From an uncultured Aquimarina sp. (lineage in GTDB: Bacteria; Bacteroidota; Bacteroidia; Flavobacteriales; Flavobacteriaceae), in assembly GCA_947499005.1 (NCBI GenBank), contig CANMML010000022.1, forward strand, positions 1 through 64,000: DNA of 64,000 bases, given 5' to 3'. The notes under the pieces are model-generated. The model was not told the DNA's origin and made no database searches. It saw only the letters and a program-made list of their open reading frames with translations. This document shows, piece after piece, positions 1-10,173 of the stretch (positions are counted from its first letter, which is position 1; every line of letters starts with the position of its first letter). The position numbers were made by a program, and so were the translations under genes.

Positions 1-175
1 GACCTTATGAAATAGCGTATCTGCTGTAGCAGATTCAATATGGCTACAAAGATTACATTTTCTACCAAAATCCTTTAGGGACTAATAAGCAGTATGTTAC
101 AACGACTACATTTGTAGGTTATTTTTGACTTTATTTGAGTATATAAAACCATGTACTAAGACCTAATTATTGAAT

Positions 176-1171
176 CTAAAAATATTTTGGAATCAAACTC
201 TTTATTTTATCTAAAGTTTCTGCTACTGTCAATACACTCATACCACCAGAAGCATTTGCATGTCCCCCTCCACTAAAGTGCTCTGCTGCCAATATATTTA
301 CTGGATTCTCTTCTCCTTTTGAACGAAAAGATATTTTCATAATACCGTCTCTTTCTGTAAATACAATTGCTGCCTTCATTCCTTTAATTGATAAAGCTTG
401 GTTTGCTAAGCCATCTGTATCTCCTTTCTGATAATTATATTTTGCTAACTCTTCTTTCGATAATGAAATAATAGATACCATATAATCTTCCATAATCTCC
501 AATTTCTCGGACATTGCATAACCTTGCAAACGTAAACGACTTGCCGTATTGTTATCGCTTAGTACTTCATGTACTAAATGGTGAGTTACCCCTGCACTTA
601 ACAATTTCGCCAATACCTCGTGGGTACGTGGCTTTGTAGAAGGAAATCTGAAACTACCAGTATCAGTTAATATCCCAAGGTATAAAGGGGTTCCGATTTT
701 TTCGTCGAGTAAATCTCCGTTACCCGATTGCTCTATAAACTCAACAATCAACTCTGAAGTAGAAGAAGCTGCAATTTCGGATACGGTTAATGTTGGAAAT
801 TCTTCTGGATTCAAATGATGATCAATCATTATCGTTTTACAAGTTATGGCTTCCAGTAAAGCTTGCATATCTGGCCCTATGCGATTTGTAGCATTATAAT
901 CTAAACAAAATACTAAATCTGCTGCTGAAAAAGCTGCTGCTACCTCTTCTGGTTGATCTGCCATTATAAAGAAAGATGAAGTATCTAACCAATATAAAAA
1001 ATTAGGTACCGGATCGGGATGGCAAACTATTGCTTTTTTTCCTAGCTTTTCAATAAAATATAATAGCCCTAATGAACTACCTATGGAATCTCCATCGGGA
1101 GATTTATGTGATGTAATTACAATATTTGAAGCTGCTTTTATTTCAGCCTCTATTTGTTTATATATATTCAT
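176..1171 (-). CDS. DHH-family phosphoesterase, NrnA-like (oligoribonuclease / pAp phosphatase)
   Basis: ORF with ITSHKSPDGDSIGSSLGL, DHH motif (MIDHHLNP) and C-terminal GGGHANASGG (DHHA1). Confidence 0.93.
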   Translation of the reverse strand: MNIYKQIEAEIKAASNIVITSHKSPDGDSIGSSLGLLYFIEKLGKKAIVCHPDPVPNFLYWLDTSSFFIMADQPEEVAAAFSAADLVFCLDYNATNRIGPDMQALLEAITCKTIMIDHHLNPEEFPTLTVSEIAASSTSELIVEFIEQSGNGDLLDEKIGTPLYLGILTDTGSFRFPSTKPRTHEVLAKLLSAGVTHHLVHEVLSDNNTASRLRLQGYAMSEKLEIMEDYMVSIISLSKEELAKYNYQKGDTDGLANQALSIKGMKAAIVFTERDGIMKISFRSKGEENPVNILAAEHFSGGGHANASGGMSVLTVAETLDKIKSLIPKYF

Positions 1172-1232
1172 TTCTATTATATCTTAAGCTATTACTTTTT
1201 TAGTCTAAACATGTCCTTTCGCATGGTACTGT

Positions 1233-4082
1233 TTACACATCCCTTTCCATGATAAATTGAAGTGAATCTATTCGAATTCTTGCCCCTTCAATTAAGCGTG
1301 TCAATACGTCTTTTGCATGTAATGCCGTCTGAATTTCATCGGGTCTAATGATCCCTTTATTTCGCTTGTATAAAGTTGCTAATCGACCAATTTCATGAGT
1401 TAATGTTTGATTCATACGTTCGAGACTACTATCTATTTCTTCGAGCTTTAATTGTTCTGCCACTTCTGTAGCTGTACTAATCATATCTGGAAGTATGGTA
1501 TCAATCAATGTTTCATTTTCAATTAAGTCATCTATTGGCCCTGGTATCAATTGTTTATTTAGCAAATCTACCGAGTAGTCTTCTGTTACCTCATCCCCAG
1601 AATGATTTACAACAACACGCAAAGGGGTGTTGGGCAGAAATCGATCTACATGAACACCTTGCTTATCTTCTGTTGTTCCGACTGTTTCCAACACAAATAA
1701 TACTTCCAATAAAAGCCCTCTTCCTTCCGTACCTCGTAATACACCAAAACTAGCTCCTCCAGTACCAGAACTAAGTACCTTATCTAAAGCTCCTGTAACC
1801 ATTGGGTGATCCCAGGTAATAAAGCTAATATCCTCTCTACTTAAAGCACGTTTGCGGTCGAAGGTTACCGAAATCCCTTCTTCGGGAATGTATGGAAAAG
1901 CTTCTCTATTTTCTTGTGCAGGTCGTAACAGATAGGTTCGGGCTGCCAAATCTTCCATTTCAATTCCAAAGTGTTCGAATACTTTGGTCATATAAATCTC
2001 GAGCCCTAAATCTTGATCCGCAGCTTTTATATTCGTTATTAATTTTTCTGCGACTAATGGCCTGAAAGAATTCATTTCAAGCAATTTGTCACGTCCTTGA
2101 GCTAACAACTGCTTCAGCTCTTTTTGAGATGCTGCGGTATCTGCAATTAAAGCATCTAATTTCAAACTTACATCCGCTGAAGAAGCTTCCAAAGCGATAC
2201 TTTCCAAACGCTCATTAAACAGCTGTCCTATCTGATTTCCGCCTTCTATATTTTCTTCAAAAGCATTTAAGCCTTCATGAAACCAACGCACCAATACTTC
2301 TTGTGGACTTCCCTTTAGGTAAGGCACCTGTATTTGAATATCTTTCGATTGTCCAATACGATCTAAACGTCCAATGCGCTGTTCTAATAATTCGGGATGC
2401 GCAGGCAAGTCGAATAATACTAAGTGATGTGCAAATTGAAAGTTTCTACCTTCACTACCTATTTCAGAACACAGTAATACTCTTGCGCCATCAGCCTCTG
2501 TAAACCAAGCTGCATTTCTATCGCGCTGTACAATACTTAGATCTTCATGAAATATTGCGGCCTTTACATTACTTAACTTTTTCAAGGCTTTTTCTAACCC
2601 CAATACTTTTTCTTTACTTCTACAGATTAATACTATTTTGGCTGGGGTTAGTTCTGCTAACAAAACGACTAACCACTTTACCCTTGGGTCTTCTGAAAAC
2701 CAAAATTGCTGTTTTACATCATTACCAACTTGGATTTCTTTATCAATAGTATACTCTTGTGATAAGCGCTGTATCCATTCTTCTTGATTACCTTCAACTA
2801 CTAAAGGGGTTAAATGTGCCTTTCGCTTCGGAAAACCACTCATTGTAGCACGTGTATTTCTAAACACCACACGACCTGGACCATGTTGATCTAGTAAATC
2901 TTCTATTAATTGGTTTTTAGCGATACCCCTTCCCTTCTCTATCTTAGCGATTCTTTTTGCACCAAACATAGCTATCAATAAAGCCTTTTCTTTATCCTTT
3001 AAAGAATTCCCAGAAGACAATTTCTCAACAATATTGGCAATAGGTGCATGATCTTGCGATTCTTTAATGAATGTATGGTAATCAGCATACCTTTCGGGAT
3101 CTAACAATCTTAACCTTGCAAAATGGCTTTTTACGCCTAACTGTTCTGGGGTTGCTGTTAATAATAGTAATCCTTTAGTTACTTTACTTAACAATTCGAC
3201 AATAGCATATGCGGGGCTTACTTTTTCTAAAGACCATTCTAAATGATGTGCTTCATCGACTACCAGCATATCCCAATCTGCCATAATTGCTTGTCGTGCT
3301 CGTGTTGGAGAATTTGCTAAGAATGAAGTACTACAAATAATCAGCTGATCGTCTAAAAAAGGATTTCCTTCAGGTGCTGTATCATCTAATGCAGCACATC
3401 TTTCTTCGTCGAAAATATGAAACCACAAATTAAATCGTCTAAATAGCTCAACAAACCACTGATGTATTAAAGAATCGGGCACCAATATCAATACACGTGA
3501 TGCTCGACCACTTAATAATAAACGATGTAAGATTAAACAGGCCTCTATTGTTTTACCAAGTCCAACTTGATCGGAAAGTAATACACGTGGAGCATAACGA
3601 AAACTCACTTCGTGTGCTACATATAATTGGTGTGGAATAAGATCTATACGTCCTCCGATAAATCCGTTAATAGGTGAAACACTACGCATATGGTCGTATT
3701 TCAATGTTTTTCTTCGTAAATCAAATACTTCGGGTGTATCTACGTCTCCCATAAAAAGACGGTCTTCAGCACCATGCTGTACCGAAACATCACCTAAGTC
3801 TGCCTCTGATAAAACACCTTCTTTCCCTATATATATTAATAAATCATTATTGTCTTGTACACGTTCGATAACTAATGGTCGTTTATTAGTATCTACAATC
3901 GTGTCACCTGGCTTAAAAATGATTCTTCGTAATGGAGCATTCTCTAATGCGTATAGTCTGGTTTCCCCGGCAGTAGGAAAGTTTATTTGTACACGATCCT
4001 TATTGGTTTCAATGACAATACCTACACCCAATTCAGGTTCTCCTTCACTTGCCCACCTTTGATTTGGATAAAAATCCTCCAT
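1233..4082 (-). CDS. rapA: RapA/HepA-like SNF2-family ATP-dependent helicase
   Basis: 949 aa; LSDQVGLGKTIEA Walker A, DEAHH box, QRIGRLDRIGQ motif VI. Confidence 0.92.
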   Translation of the reverse strand: MEDFYPNQRWASEGEPELGVGIVIETNKDRVQINFPTAGETRLYALENAPLRRIIFKPGDTIVDTNKRPLVIERVQDNNDLLIYIGKEGVLSEADLGDVSVQHGAEDRLFMGDVDTPEVFDLRRKTLKYDHMRSVSPINGFIGGRIDLIPHQLYVAHEVSFRYAPRVLLSDQVGLGKTIEACLILHRLLLSGRASRVLILVPDSLIHQWFVELFRRFNLWFHIFDEERCAALDDTAPEGNPFLDDQLIICSTSFLANSPTRARQAIMADWDMLVVDEAHHLEWSLEKVSPAYAIVELLSKVTKGLLLLTATPEQLGVKSHFARLRLLDPERYADYHTFIKESQDHAPIANIVEKLSSGNSLKDKEKALLIAMFGAKRIAKIEKGRGIAKNQLIEDLLDQHGPGRVVFRNTRATMSGFPKRKAHLTPLVVEGNQEEWIQRLSQEYTIDKEIQVGNDVKQQFWFSEDPRVKWLVVLLAELTPAKIVLICRSKEKVLGLEKALKKLSNVKAAIFHEDLSIVQRDRNAAWFTEADGARVLLCSEIGSEGRNFQFAHHLVLFDLPAHPELLEQRIGRLDRIGQSKDIQIQVPYLKGSPQEVLVRWFHEGLNAFEENIEGGNQIGQLFNERLESIALEASSADVSLKLDALIADTAASQKELKQLLAQGRDKLLEMNSFRPLVAEKLITNIKAADQDLGLEIYMTKVFEHFGIEMEDLAARTYLLRPAQENREAFPYIPEEGISVTFDRKRALSREDISFITWDHPMVTGALDKVLSSGTGGASFGVLRGTEGRGLLLEVLFVLETVGTTEDKQGVHVDRFLPNTPLRVVVNHSGDEVTEDYSVDLLNKQLIPGPIDDLIENETLIDTILPDMISTATEVAEQLKLEEIDSSLERMNQTLTHEIGRLATLYKRNKGIIRPDEIQTALHAKDVLTRLIEGARIRIDSLQFIMERDV

Positions 4083-4468
4083 ATTTTATACTGTTTCGCC
4101 TGTAGTCGTTCTACTGTTTTTAAATAATAAAACAGCTCAAAAAAGGTACTTCTTAAAAAAGGTGCAAGATCTTTAATTTTTAGCTTCATCACTAAGAACT
4201 AAAGCTCTTTATTTCTTTACCTCTATTCCTTTTAGTTTTATAATACTAGATATATACACGTCATACTAGGAAATACTCTCTATAAAAAATATAGTGTCTT
4301 CTTATTTAAATATTACATTTTAAACTAAATTGAATAATAGAAAACGAGAGACATCTAAGTAAAACATGAAGCCTGCTTATAATACACGTGCATATGCCTT
4401 CAAAAAACACAATGCATACAGCATATCAAATCTAAATTTAAGGAAATGTTATTGTGTGTGAAAAAAGA

Positions 4469-4494
4469 AAACCCCATGAAAAATCAAGGGGTTT
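4469..4494 (-). terminator. Rho-independent-like hairpin downstream of tRNA-Met
   Basis: AACCCC..GGGGTT inverted repeat with flanking A/T runs, directly 3' of the tRNA on the minus strand. Confidence 0.65.
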
Positions 4495-4499
4495 TGTTG

Positions 4500-4573
4500 T
4501 AGCGAGGACGGGAATTGAACCCGTGACCTCTGGGTTATGAATCCAACGCTCTAACCATCTGAGCTACCTCGCC
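4500..4573 (-). tRNA. tRNA-Met (CAT anticodon)
   Basis: Reverse complement GGCGAGGTAGCTCAGATGGTTAGAGCGTTGGATTCATAACCCAGAGGTCACGGGTTCAATTCCCGTCCTCGCTA folds as a cloverleaf; anticodon CAT. Confidence 0.95.
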
Positions 4574-4747
4574 GTTTAGCGGGTGCAAATATAGGAAGTA
4601 AGATCATTTACACCAAGAAAAAATTACTTTAAAATTAACTTTCTCTTTCTTATTTACAATTCAACACTTTACTATTCTATAAATAATATTTTTGTTTAAC
4701 ATTTTGTTTTAATAATAAGACAAAACAAAAAAATATATTTGTTAGAT

Positions 4748-5209
4748 ATGAATAAATACATTTTAGAAGACCGGTTAGAGTTGCCTGTAAGTATAGAAAC
4801 CGCATGGGATTTTATCTCGAACCCCAATAACTTAAGCAAAATTATGCCAAAGCGTTTAGGGTTTAAAATTACATCTAGATTAGAACTCCCCTTAAAAGAA
4901 GGGCAAATAATCAGTTATCAAGTAACCCCACTCCCCTTTTTTAAAACAAAATGGATTTCTAAAATCACAAATATCGATTACCCCAATCAGTTTACAGATA
5001 TTCAAACCGAAGGCCCATATAGAGCTTGGGTTCATACTCACATATTAGAGACTACAGATACAGGTTGTGTAATGATCGACCATATTGAATATGAAGTGCC
5101 TTTCGGAATCTTAGGTAAATTATTACATCCGCTAATAGTAAAGCCACAACTAGCTAGAATTTTTGAACATCGAAGAAAGCACATAACACAACAATTAGAT
5201 ATTAGATAA
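4748..5209 (+). CDS. SRPBCC family (START-like) protein
   Basis: ORF from 4739 (TTG); ATG at 4748 (MNKYILEDRLELPVSIETAWDFISNPNNLSKIMPK) is the more likely start. Confidence 0.85.
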   Translation: MNKYILEDRLELPVSIETAWDFISNPNNLSKIMPKRLGFKITSRLELPLKEGQIISYQVTPLPFFKTKWISKITNIDYPNQFTDIQTEGPYRAWVHTHILETTDTGCVMIDHIEYEVPFGILGKLLHPLIVKPQLARIFEHRRKHITQQLDIR

Positions 5210-5210
5210 T

Positions 5211-5903
5211 ATGAAAAATATAGTCATCATAGGAGGTTCACACGGAATCGGACATTCTTTAGCAACAAAACTAGCCCCAGAAGCCAATGTAATCATCCTT
5301 TCTCGCACATACGAAAACCCAATTGCTAATGCTACACATTACACGTTTGATGTATTAAATGACGATATTAATACCCTAGACTTACCCGAAACTATTGATG
5401 GTTTGGCATATTGCCCTGGGACTATTAATTTAAAACCATTCAGTATGCTGAAAACAGAAACTTTTGAGAAAGACCTTCAGCTTAATTTTATATCTGTGGT
5501 TAAAATTCTTAAAGCACTCTACAGTAAACTAAAAAACAGTAACGAAGCATCGATTGTATTGTTTAGTACTGTGGCAGTCAAAGTAGGCATGCCTTTCCAT
5601 ACTAGTGTCGCTGCTGCCAAAGGTGCATTAGAAGGTTTTGCCAAGGCCTTAGCGGCAGAATGGGCGCCAACAATACGCGTAAATACTATTGCTCCTTCTT
5701 TAACCGATACTCCTTTAGCTTCACGATTATTAGGTAATGAATCGAAAAAGGAAAAAATGGATGCTAGACACCCGCTTAAACGTGTAGGTACCACAGACGA
5801 TATTGCTAATACGGCAGCTTTTTTACTCTCTAACAAAGCTTCTTGGATTACAGGTCAGGTATTGGGTGTTGATGGAGGTATTGGAGCATTAAATCTAAAC
5901 TAA
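5211..5903 (+). CDS. SDR family NAD(P)-dependent oxidoreductase
   Basis: GGSHGIGHSLA nucleotide-binding motif, C-terminal WITGQVLGVDGG. Confidence 0.92.
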   Translation: MKNIVIIGGSHGIGHSLATKLAPEANVIILSRTYENPIANATHYTFDVLNDDINTLDLPETIDGLAYCPGTINLKPFSMLKTETFEKDLQLNFISVVKILKALYSKLKNSNEASIVLFSTVAVKVGMPFHTSVAAAKGALEGFAKALAAEWAPTIRVNTIAPSLTDTPLASRLLGNESKKEKMDARHPLKRVGTTDDIANTAAFLLSNKASWITGQVLGVDGGIGALNLN

Positions 5904-5906
5904 ATT

Positions 5907-7211
5907 ATGGCTGAAAAAATTACGCTATTTTGGTTTAGACGTGACCTAAGGCTAGAAGACAATCATGCATTCTTCGAAGCATTAAGTAACCACAAGTCTG
6001 TGTTACCAATTTTTATTTTTGACAACGAAATTTTAGAGCAATTACCTAAAGATGATGCAAGGGTTACTTTTATTTATGAAACATTAGAAGCGCTACAAGA
6101 ACGTCTTCAAGAGAAAAAAAGAAGCCTAAGTGTTTACTATGGAAATCCGATAGAAGTATTCGCTAAACTTTTAAAAGAACAACAAATAGATGCGGTCTAT
6201 ACAAATCATGACTATGAACCTTATGCTACAAAAAGAGACGAGGAAATCGAAAACTTATGTATCAATAATAAGGTAACATTTAAGACTTTTAAAGATCAAG
6301 TGTTTTTTGAACAAGATGAAATTGTAAAAGCAGACGGAACTCCTTATGTAGTCTATACTCCTTATAAAAACAAATGGAAAGAGACTTTTAAATCTACAGA
6401 AATCCCTCAATATCATTCTGAAAATTTATTAGAGCATTGTATCTCTACATTCTCATTTAACTGGGTTGCTTTAGAAGAAATGGGGTTTGAAAAAAGTACG
6501 ATAAAAGTACTTCCATATAAAGCAACGCCACAATTAATTGCCGATTATGAAGACACTCGTAATTTCCCTGCAATAGAATACGGAACTTCGAAACTTGGGC
6601 CTCATTTACGCTTTGGAACTGTAAGCGTTCGTAATATGCTTAAAAAAGCAATAGCGCAACAGAATGAAATCTTTTGGAGTGAATTAATCTGGAGAGAATT
6701 CTTTATGCAAATTCTATGGCATTTTCCACATACTGCTACAAGATCATTTAAACCTAAATATGATCATATACAATGGAGAAATAGTACAGAGGAATTTGAC
6801 TATTGGAAAGAGGGCAAAACAGGATACCCTTTAGTAGATGCAGGAATGCGTGAATTGAATGCGACTGGATATATGCATAACCGAGTACGCATGCTCGTCG
6901 GAAGTTTTCTTTGCAAGCATTTATTAATTGATTGGCGCTGGGGTGAAGCCTATTTTGCAGAAAAACTATTAGATTACGATATGTCTGCAAACGTAGGTAA
7001 CTGGCAATGGGTAGCGGGTTCTGGGGTCGATGCGGCTCCTTATTTTAGAATTTTTAATCCCACTACTCAAATTCAAAAGTTTGATAAACAGCATCAGTAT
7101 ATTCGAAAATGGGTGACAGATTTAGATGAATTAACCTACCCGCAACCAATGGTTGATCACAAAGCTGCTCGCGAGCGTTGTTTGGAAATCTATAAAGCTG
7201 CTGTTTCATAG
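5907..7211 (+). CDS. Deoxyribodipyrimidine photolyase / cryptochrome family
   Basis: FWFRRDLRLEDNHA start, DAGMRELNATGYMHNRVRM, NVGNWQWVAGSG FAD-binding motifs. Confidence 0.95.
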   Translation: MAEKITLFWFRRDLRLEDNHAFFEALSNHKSVLPIFIFDNEILEQLPKDDARVTFIYETLEALQERLQEKKRSLSVYYGNPIEVFAKLLKEQQIDAVYTNHDYEPYATKRDEEIENLCINNKVTFKTFKDQVFFEQDEIVKADGTPYVVYTPYKNKWKETFKSTEIPQYHSENLLEHCISTFSFNWVALEEMGFEKSTIKVLPYKATPQLIADYEDTRNFPAIEYGTSKLGPHLRFGTVSVRNMLKKAIAQQNEIFWSELIWREFFMQILWHFPHTATRSFKPKYDHIQWRNSTEEFDYWKEGKTGYPLVDAGMRELNATGYMHNRVRMLVGSFLCKHLLIDWRWGEAYFAEKLLDYDMSANVGNWQWVAGSGVDAAPYFRIFNPTTQIQKFDKQHQYIRKWVTDLDELTYPQPMVDHKAARERCLEIYKAAVS

Positions 7212-7284
7212 TAAACTCCCTCGGGGCAAGCTTTGGGGGTTATACCCTTTGGTGGCTCCAATAAAACGAGGGTATAATTTACTA
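7209..7284. repeat. Imperfect palindromic element after the photolyase gene
   Basis: TAGTAAA-CTCCCTCG ... CGAGGG-TATAATTTACTA arms enclosing GC-rich GGGGCAAGCTTTGGGGGTTATACCC. Confidence 0.55.
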
Positions 7285-7354
7285 TTCAAATGAAAATATA
7301 AGGTTAAAAATTTCGAATAATATTGTAGGTTTGTTTTAATGTAAAAATCATTTT

Positions 7355-8197
7355 ATGGACAGCGTGTTATCTTTAGAAACAGTAAGTAAGTACCTAGATG
7401 TAAAACTCTTAACTTCTTTAGCTTTAGAATATATCCCTAGAATACTAGGTGCTATTTTAATATTATGGTTAGGTTTTAAATTAATTAAAAAACTAGATAA
7501 GATTCTTGCCAAAAGCTTGGCTAAAATGCAGATATCTGATACGATGCGACCATTCATCATATCTTTGCTAAACACTTTTTCTAAAATTGTTACCCTATTA
7601 ATTGCCGTTTCCATTATAGGAGTTAAACTTTCTGGATTAGTAGCTGTATTTGCGGCTATGGGGTTTGCCATCGGATTATCTTTACAAGGAAGTCTAGGGA
7701 ATTTTGCTTCTGGGATTTTAATACTTTTCTTAAAACCTTATGAAGTTAACGATTGGATTCAAGTAGGAGATTCTTTTGGTCGTGTAGAAGAAATTGGCAT
7801 TTTTAATACCTTATTGATAACACCTGGGAACAAGACATTAATTGTTCCGAATGCAAAGATTACAGATGATGTTGTTACTAATTATTCAAAAAAAGGAGTC
7901 GTTCGTTTAGAATTAAATGTACATATTCCATATAGTGAAGATTTCCCTAAAATAAAGACGCTTATTGAAAATGAATTAAAGTCATTAAGCAACGTTTTAG
8001 ATGAGCCAAAACCAGAAATCGGAATCGAAAACTTTGATTCTCATAATATAGTTTTAGCCGTTCGTCCTTATGTAAAACCCGATCATTACTGGGATGCTAC
8101 CTTCGATACGCATCAAGCTATTAAAAACCTTTTCAACAAAAATAATGTTAAGGTTGCTTATTCCGAAGGTGTCGAATTAGGAACTATTGGAGCATAA
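7355..8197 (+). CDS. Mechanosensitive ion channel, MscS family
   Basis: TM helices followed by [39 protein letters not shown]-type MscS signature. Confidence 0.93.
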   Translation: [280 protein letters not shown]

Positions 8198-8201
8198 GTT
8201 A

Positions 8202-8236
8202 AATTATGAATTCTTAACTCTAAATTCTTAATTGGA
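8202..8236. repeat. Imperfect heptamer repeat (five 7-bp units)
   Basis: AATTATG|AATTCTT|AACTCTA|AATTCTT|AATTGGA. Confidence 0.6.
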
Positions 8237-8237
8237 A

Positions 8238-8942
8238 ATGTCTATCAAAATCAGAACCAATCCTGAAAACATACAAGTGCTTTACGAAGACAATCATGTT
8301 ATTGTTATAAACAAGCGCTGTGGAGATATTGTACAAGGAGATCAAACTGGGGATGAACCCTTAAGTGATGTAATCAAAAAATACATTGCGAAAAAATACA
8401 ATAAGCCCGGAGCAGTATTCTTGGGAGTAGTACATCGATTAGATCGCCCAACTTCTGGTGTTATTGTGTTTGCACGTACTAGCAAAGCCCTAACGCGATT
8501 GAATAAAGCCTTTGCTGAAAAAGAAACTCAGAAAACCTATTGGGCAATGGTCAGTCCACCCCCAACAGCACAAACGGCTACGCTAATTCATTTTTTAAAA
8601 AGAAACACCAAACAAAATAAGTCGTACGCTCACGACAAAGAAGTGCCTGAATCTAAAAAAGCAAGTCTCACCTATACTGTGCTTCAAAAATTAGATCGTT
8701 TTACTCTTTTAGAAATTGACCTTCACACAGGAAGACATCATCAAATACGAGCACAACTTCATAAAATCGGATGTTTTATTAAAGGAGATTTAAAGTACGG
8801 TTCAAAACGAAGTAATCCTGATGGAGGCATACATTTACATGCCCGTAAACTTACTTTTATACATCCCACAAAAAAAGAGCCGCTAACAATAACGGCTCCT
8901 GTTTCAAATGATGTTCTTTGGAATGCAATACAAAAAAGTTAA
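8238..8942 (+). CDS. RluA family pseudouridine synthase
   Basis: GVVHRLDRPTSGVIVFART motif. Listed ORF starts at TTG 8232 inside the heptamer repeat; ATG at 8238 preferred. Confidence 0.93.
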   Translation: MSIKIRTNPENIQVLYEDNHVIVINKRCGDIVQGDQTGDEPLSDVIKKYIAKKYNKPGAVFLGVVHRLDRPTSGVIVFARTSKALTRLNKAFAEKETQKTYWAMVSPPPTAQTATLIHFLKRNTKQNKSYAHDKEVPESKKASLTYTVLQKLDRFTLLEIDLHTGRHHQIRAQLHKIGCFIKGDLKYGSKRSNPDGGIHLHARKLTFIHPTKKEPLTITAPVSNDVLWNAIQKS

Positions 8943-8943
8943 A

Positions 8944-9816
8944 TTATAGATTACAATCTCTTCTATTGGGAGTTCCTGTAGGAGTATAAACTCGTATCCA
9001 ATCTACCCTTAACTTCGTATTATCTCCTGTTTTAATATCAGTACTATTCCAAAAATTGTCGATACTCCCATATCTCCAAACTTGAGCCGCTTGGCTAATA
9101 ATAGAATGCATTTCTCTTGCAAGCCCTTCCCCACAATGAATATACCCTAAAGGATCAATCCCATTAGCCTCATTAAGCCCATCTACTACCCTTACCCTAA
9201 CTCCGTCAACAAAATATTCTAAACGAGTAGCACTAGTCCATTTTACTCCAAAATAATGGTAATCTTCACTCCACGTAACATCATTACTTCTATCACAATT
9301 ATCTAAAGATTTTTTTCGTGACATCCAAGTATCATCTTTAGGTTGATAATCTAATCGTTCTCCATTCCTATTAATAAACGTATGATGACTTAAGTGAATT
9401 CTATCCGAAAAATAAGCTCTCTCTGCAACACTCCCATCAGGTCTTAGTCTTGGTCCATAAGCCTCTACATTATCAATCTCTTCAGTTGTCCCATTATCCC
9501 CACTAAGCATCCAAATAGCATTGGCTAATTGTGAATTACTTATTTTAATTCTTGCTTCTTGAAAAAGAGGGAAACTACTCTTTTCGAAAGTAGAAATCAT
9601 CCCACATTTTAAAGTTCGTTTTCCATCTATATTTTCTTCATCAGCTTGCAATACGACAGCTCTATTACTACCATCGATAGTTTCTATTGAAACCTGTTCT
9701 CCAGTCCATATGGTTGGTGCAGGTCCTGTAAAACTATTTACAAACCCCATTTTCCATTTATCGTTAAAATTACTGCTTGCAACAATAGTAACCATTGCAC
9801 AACCCATTAAATTCAA
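8944..9816 (-). CDS. Glycoside hydrolase family 16-like (agarase/porphyranase-type) protein
   Basis: GH16 catalytic ExDxxE (EEIDNVE) and typical C-terminal strand NTKLRVDWIRVYTP. N-terminus appears truncated. Confidence 0.78.
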   Translation of the reverse strand: MNLMGCAMVTIVASSNFNDKWKMGFVNSFTGPAPTIWTGEQVSIETIDGSNRAVVLQADEENIDGKRTLKCGMISTFEKSSFPLFQEARIKISNSQLANAIWMLSGDNGTTEEIDNVEAYGPRLRPDGSVAERAYFSDRIHLSHHTFINRNGERLDYQPKDDTWMSRKKSLDNCDRSNDVTWSEDYHYFGVKWTSATRLEYFVDGVRVRVVDGLNEANGIDPLGYIHCGEGLAREMHSIISQAAQVWRYGSIDNFWNSTDIKTGDNTKLRVDWIRVYTPTGTPNRRDCNL

Positions 9817-9942
9817 TGAAAATCTATTTCAAAAACTGCTCTTTTAGTAAGAATAATGGATTGAGTTTAGTAAGTTGTTAAATACCCCCCCTTAAAAAGC
9901 CTTTATTTAAGCCTTTAAGTGTTTTTGATATGATAAGTACTC

Positions 9943-10125
9943 CTATTTTACATGTTTTTTAATGAATTTTAGATACTTTCTTAAGTTGTAAGCCATCGCT
10001 GATAAATGCATGACTTTATTCGCCTGAGAAATACCTTGTGTATTTACTTTTCTCATACCCAAAAATTAGGTAGACGTCCCAATAATTGGTTTTACAGAAC
10101 TCCTTACACTGATTTAAAGCAAAAA
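9943..10125 (-). pseudogene. IS1182-like transposase C-terminal remnant
   Basis: Reverse-strand translation ..VKPIIGTST*FLGMRKVNTQGISQANKVMHLSAMAYNLRKYLKFIKKHVK* with internal stop; resembles the C-terminus of DDE transposases of the IS1182 group. Confidence 0.75.
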
Positions 10126-10173
10126 ATTATCAAATGAATGTTAGAATAATTTAGCATAATCCCCCATCACCAT

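Noticed and set aside
1508-4062. Plus-strand ORFs opposite rapA
   Set aside because: Antisense shadow ORFs without domain signal; rapA motifs are clear on the minus strand.
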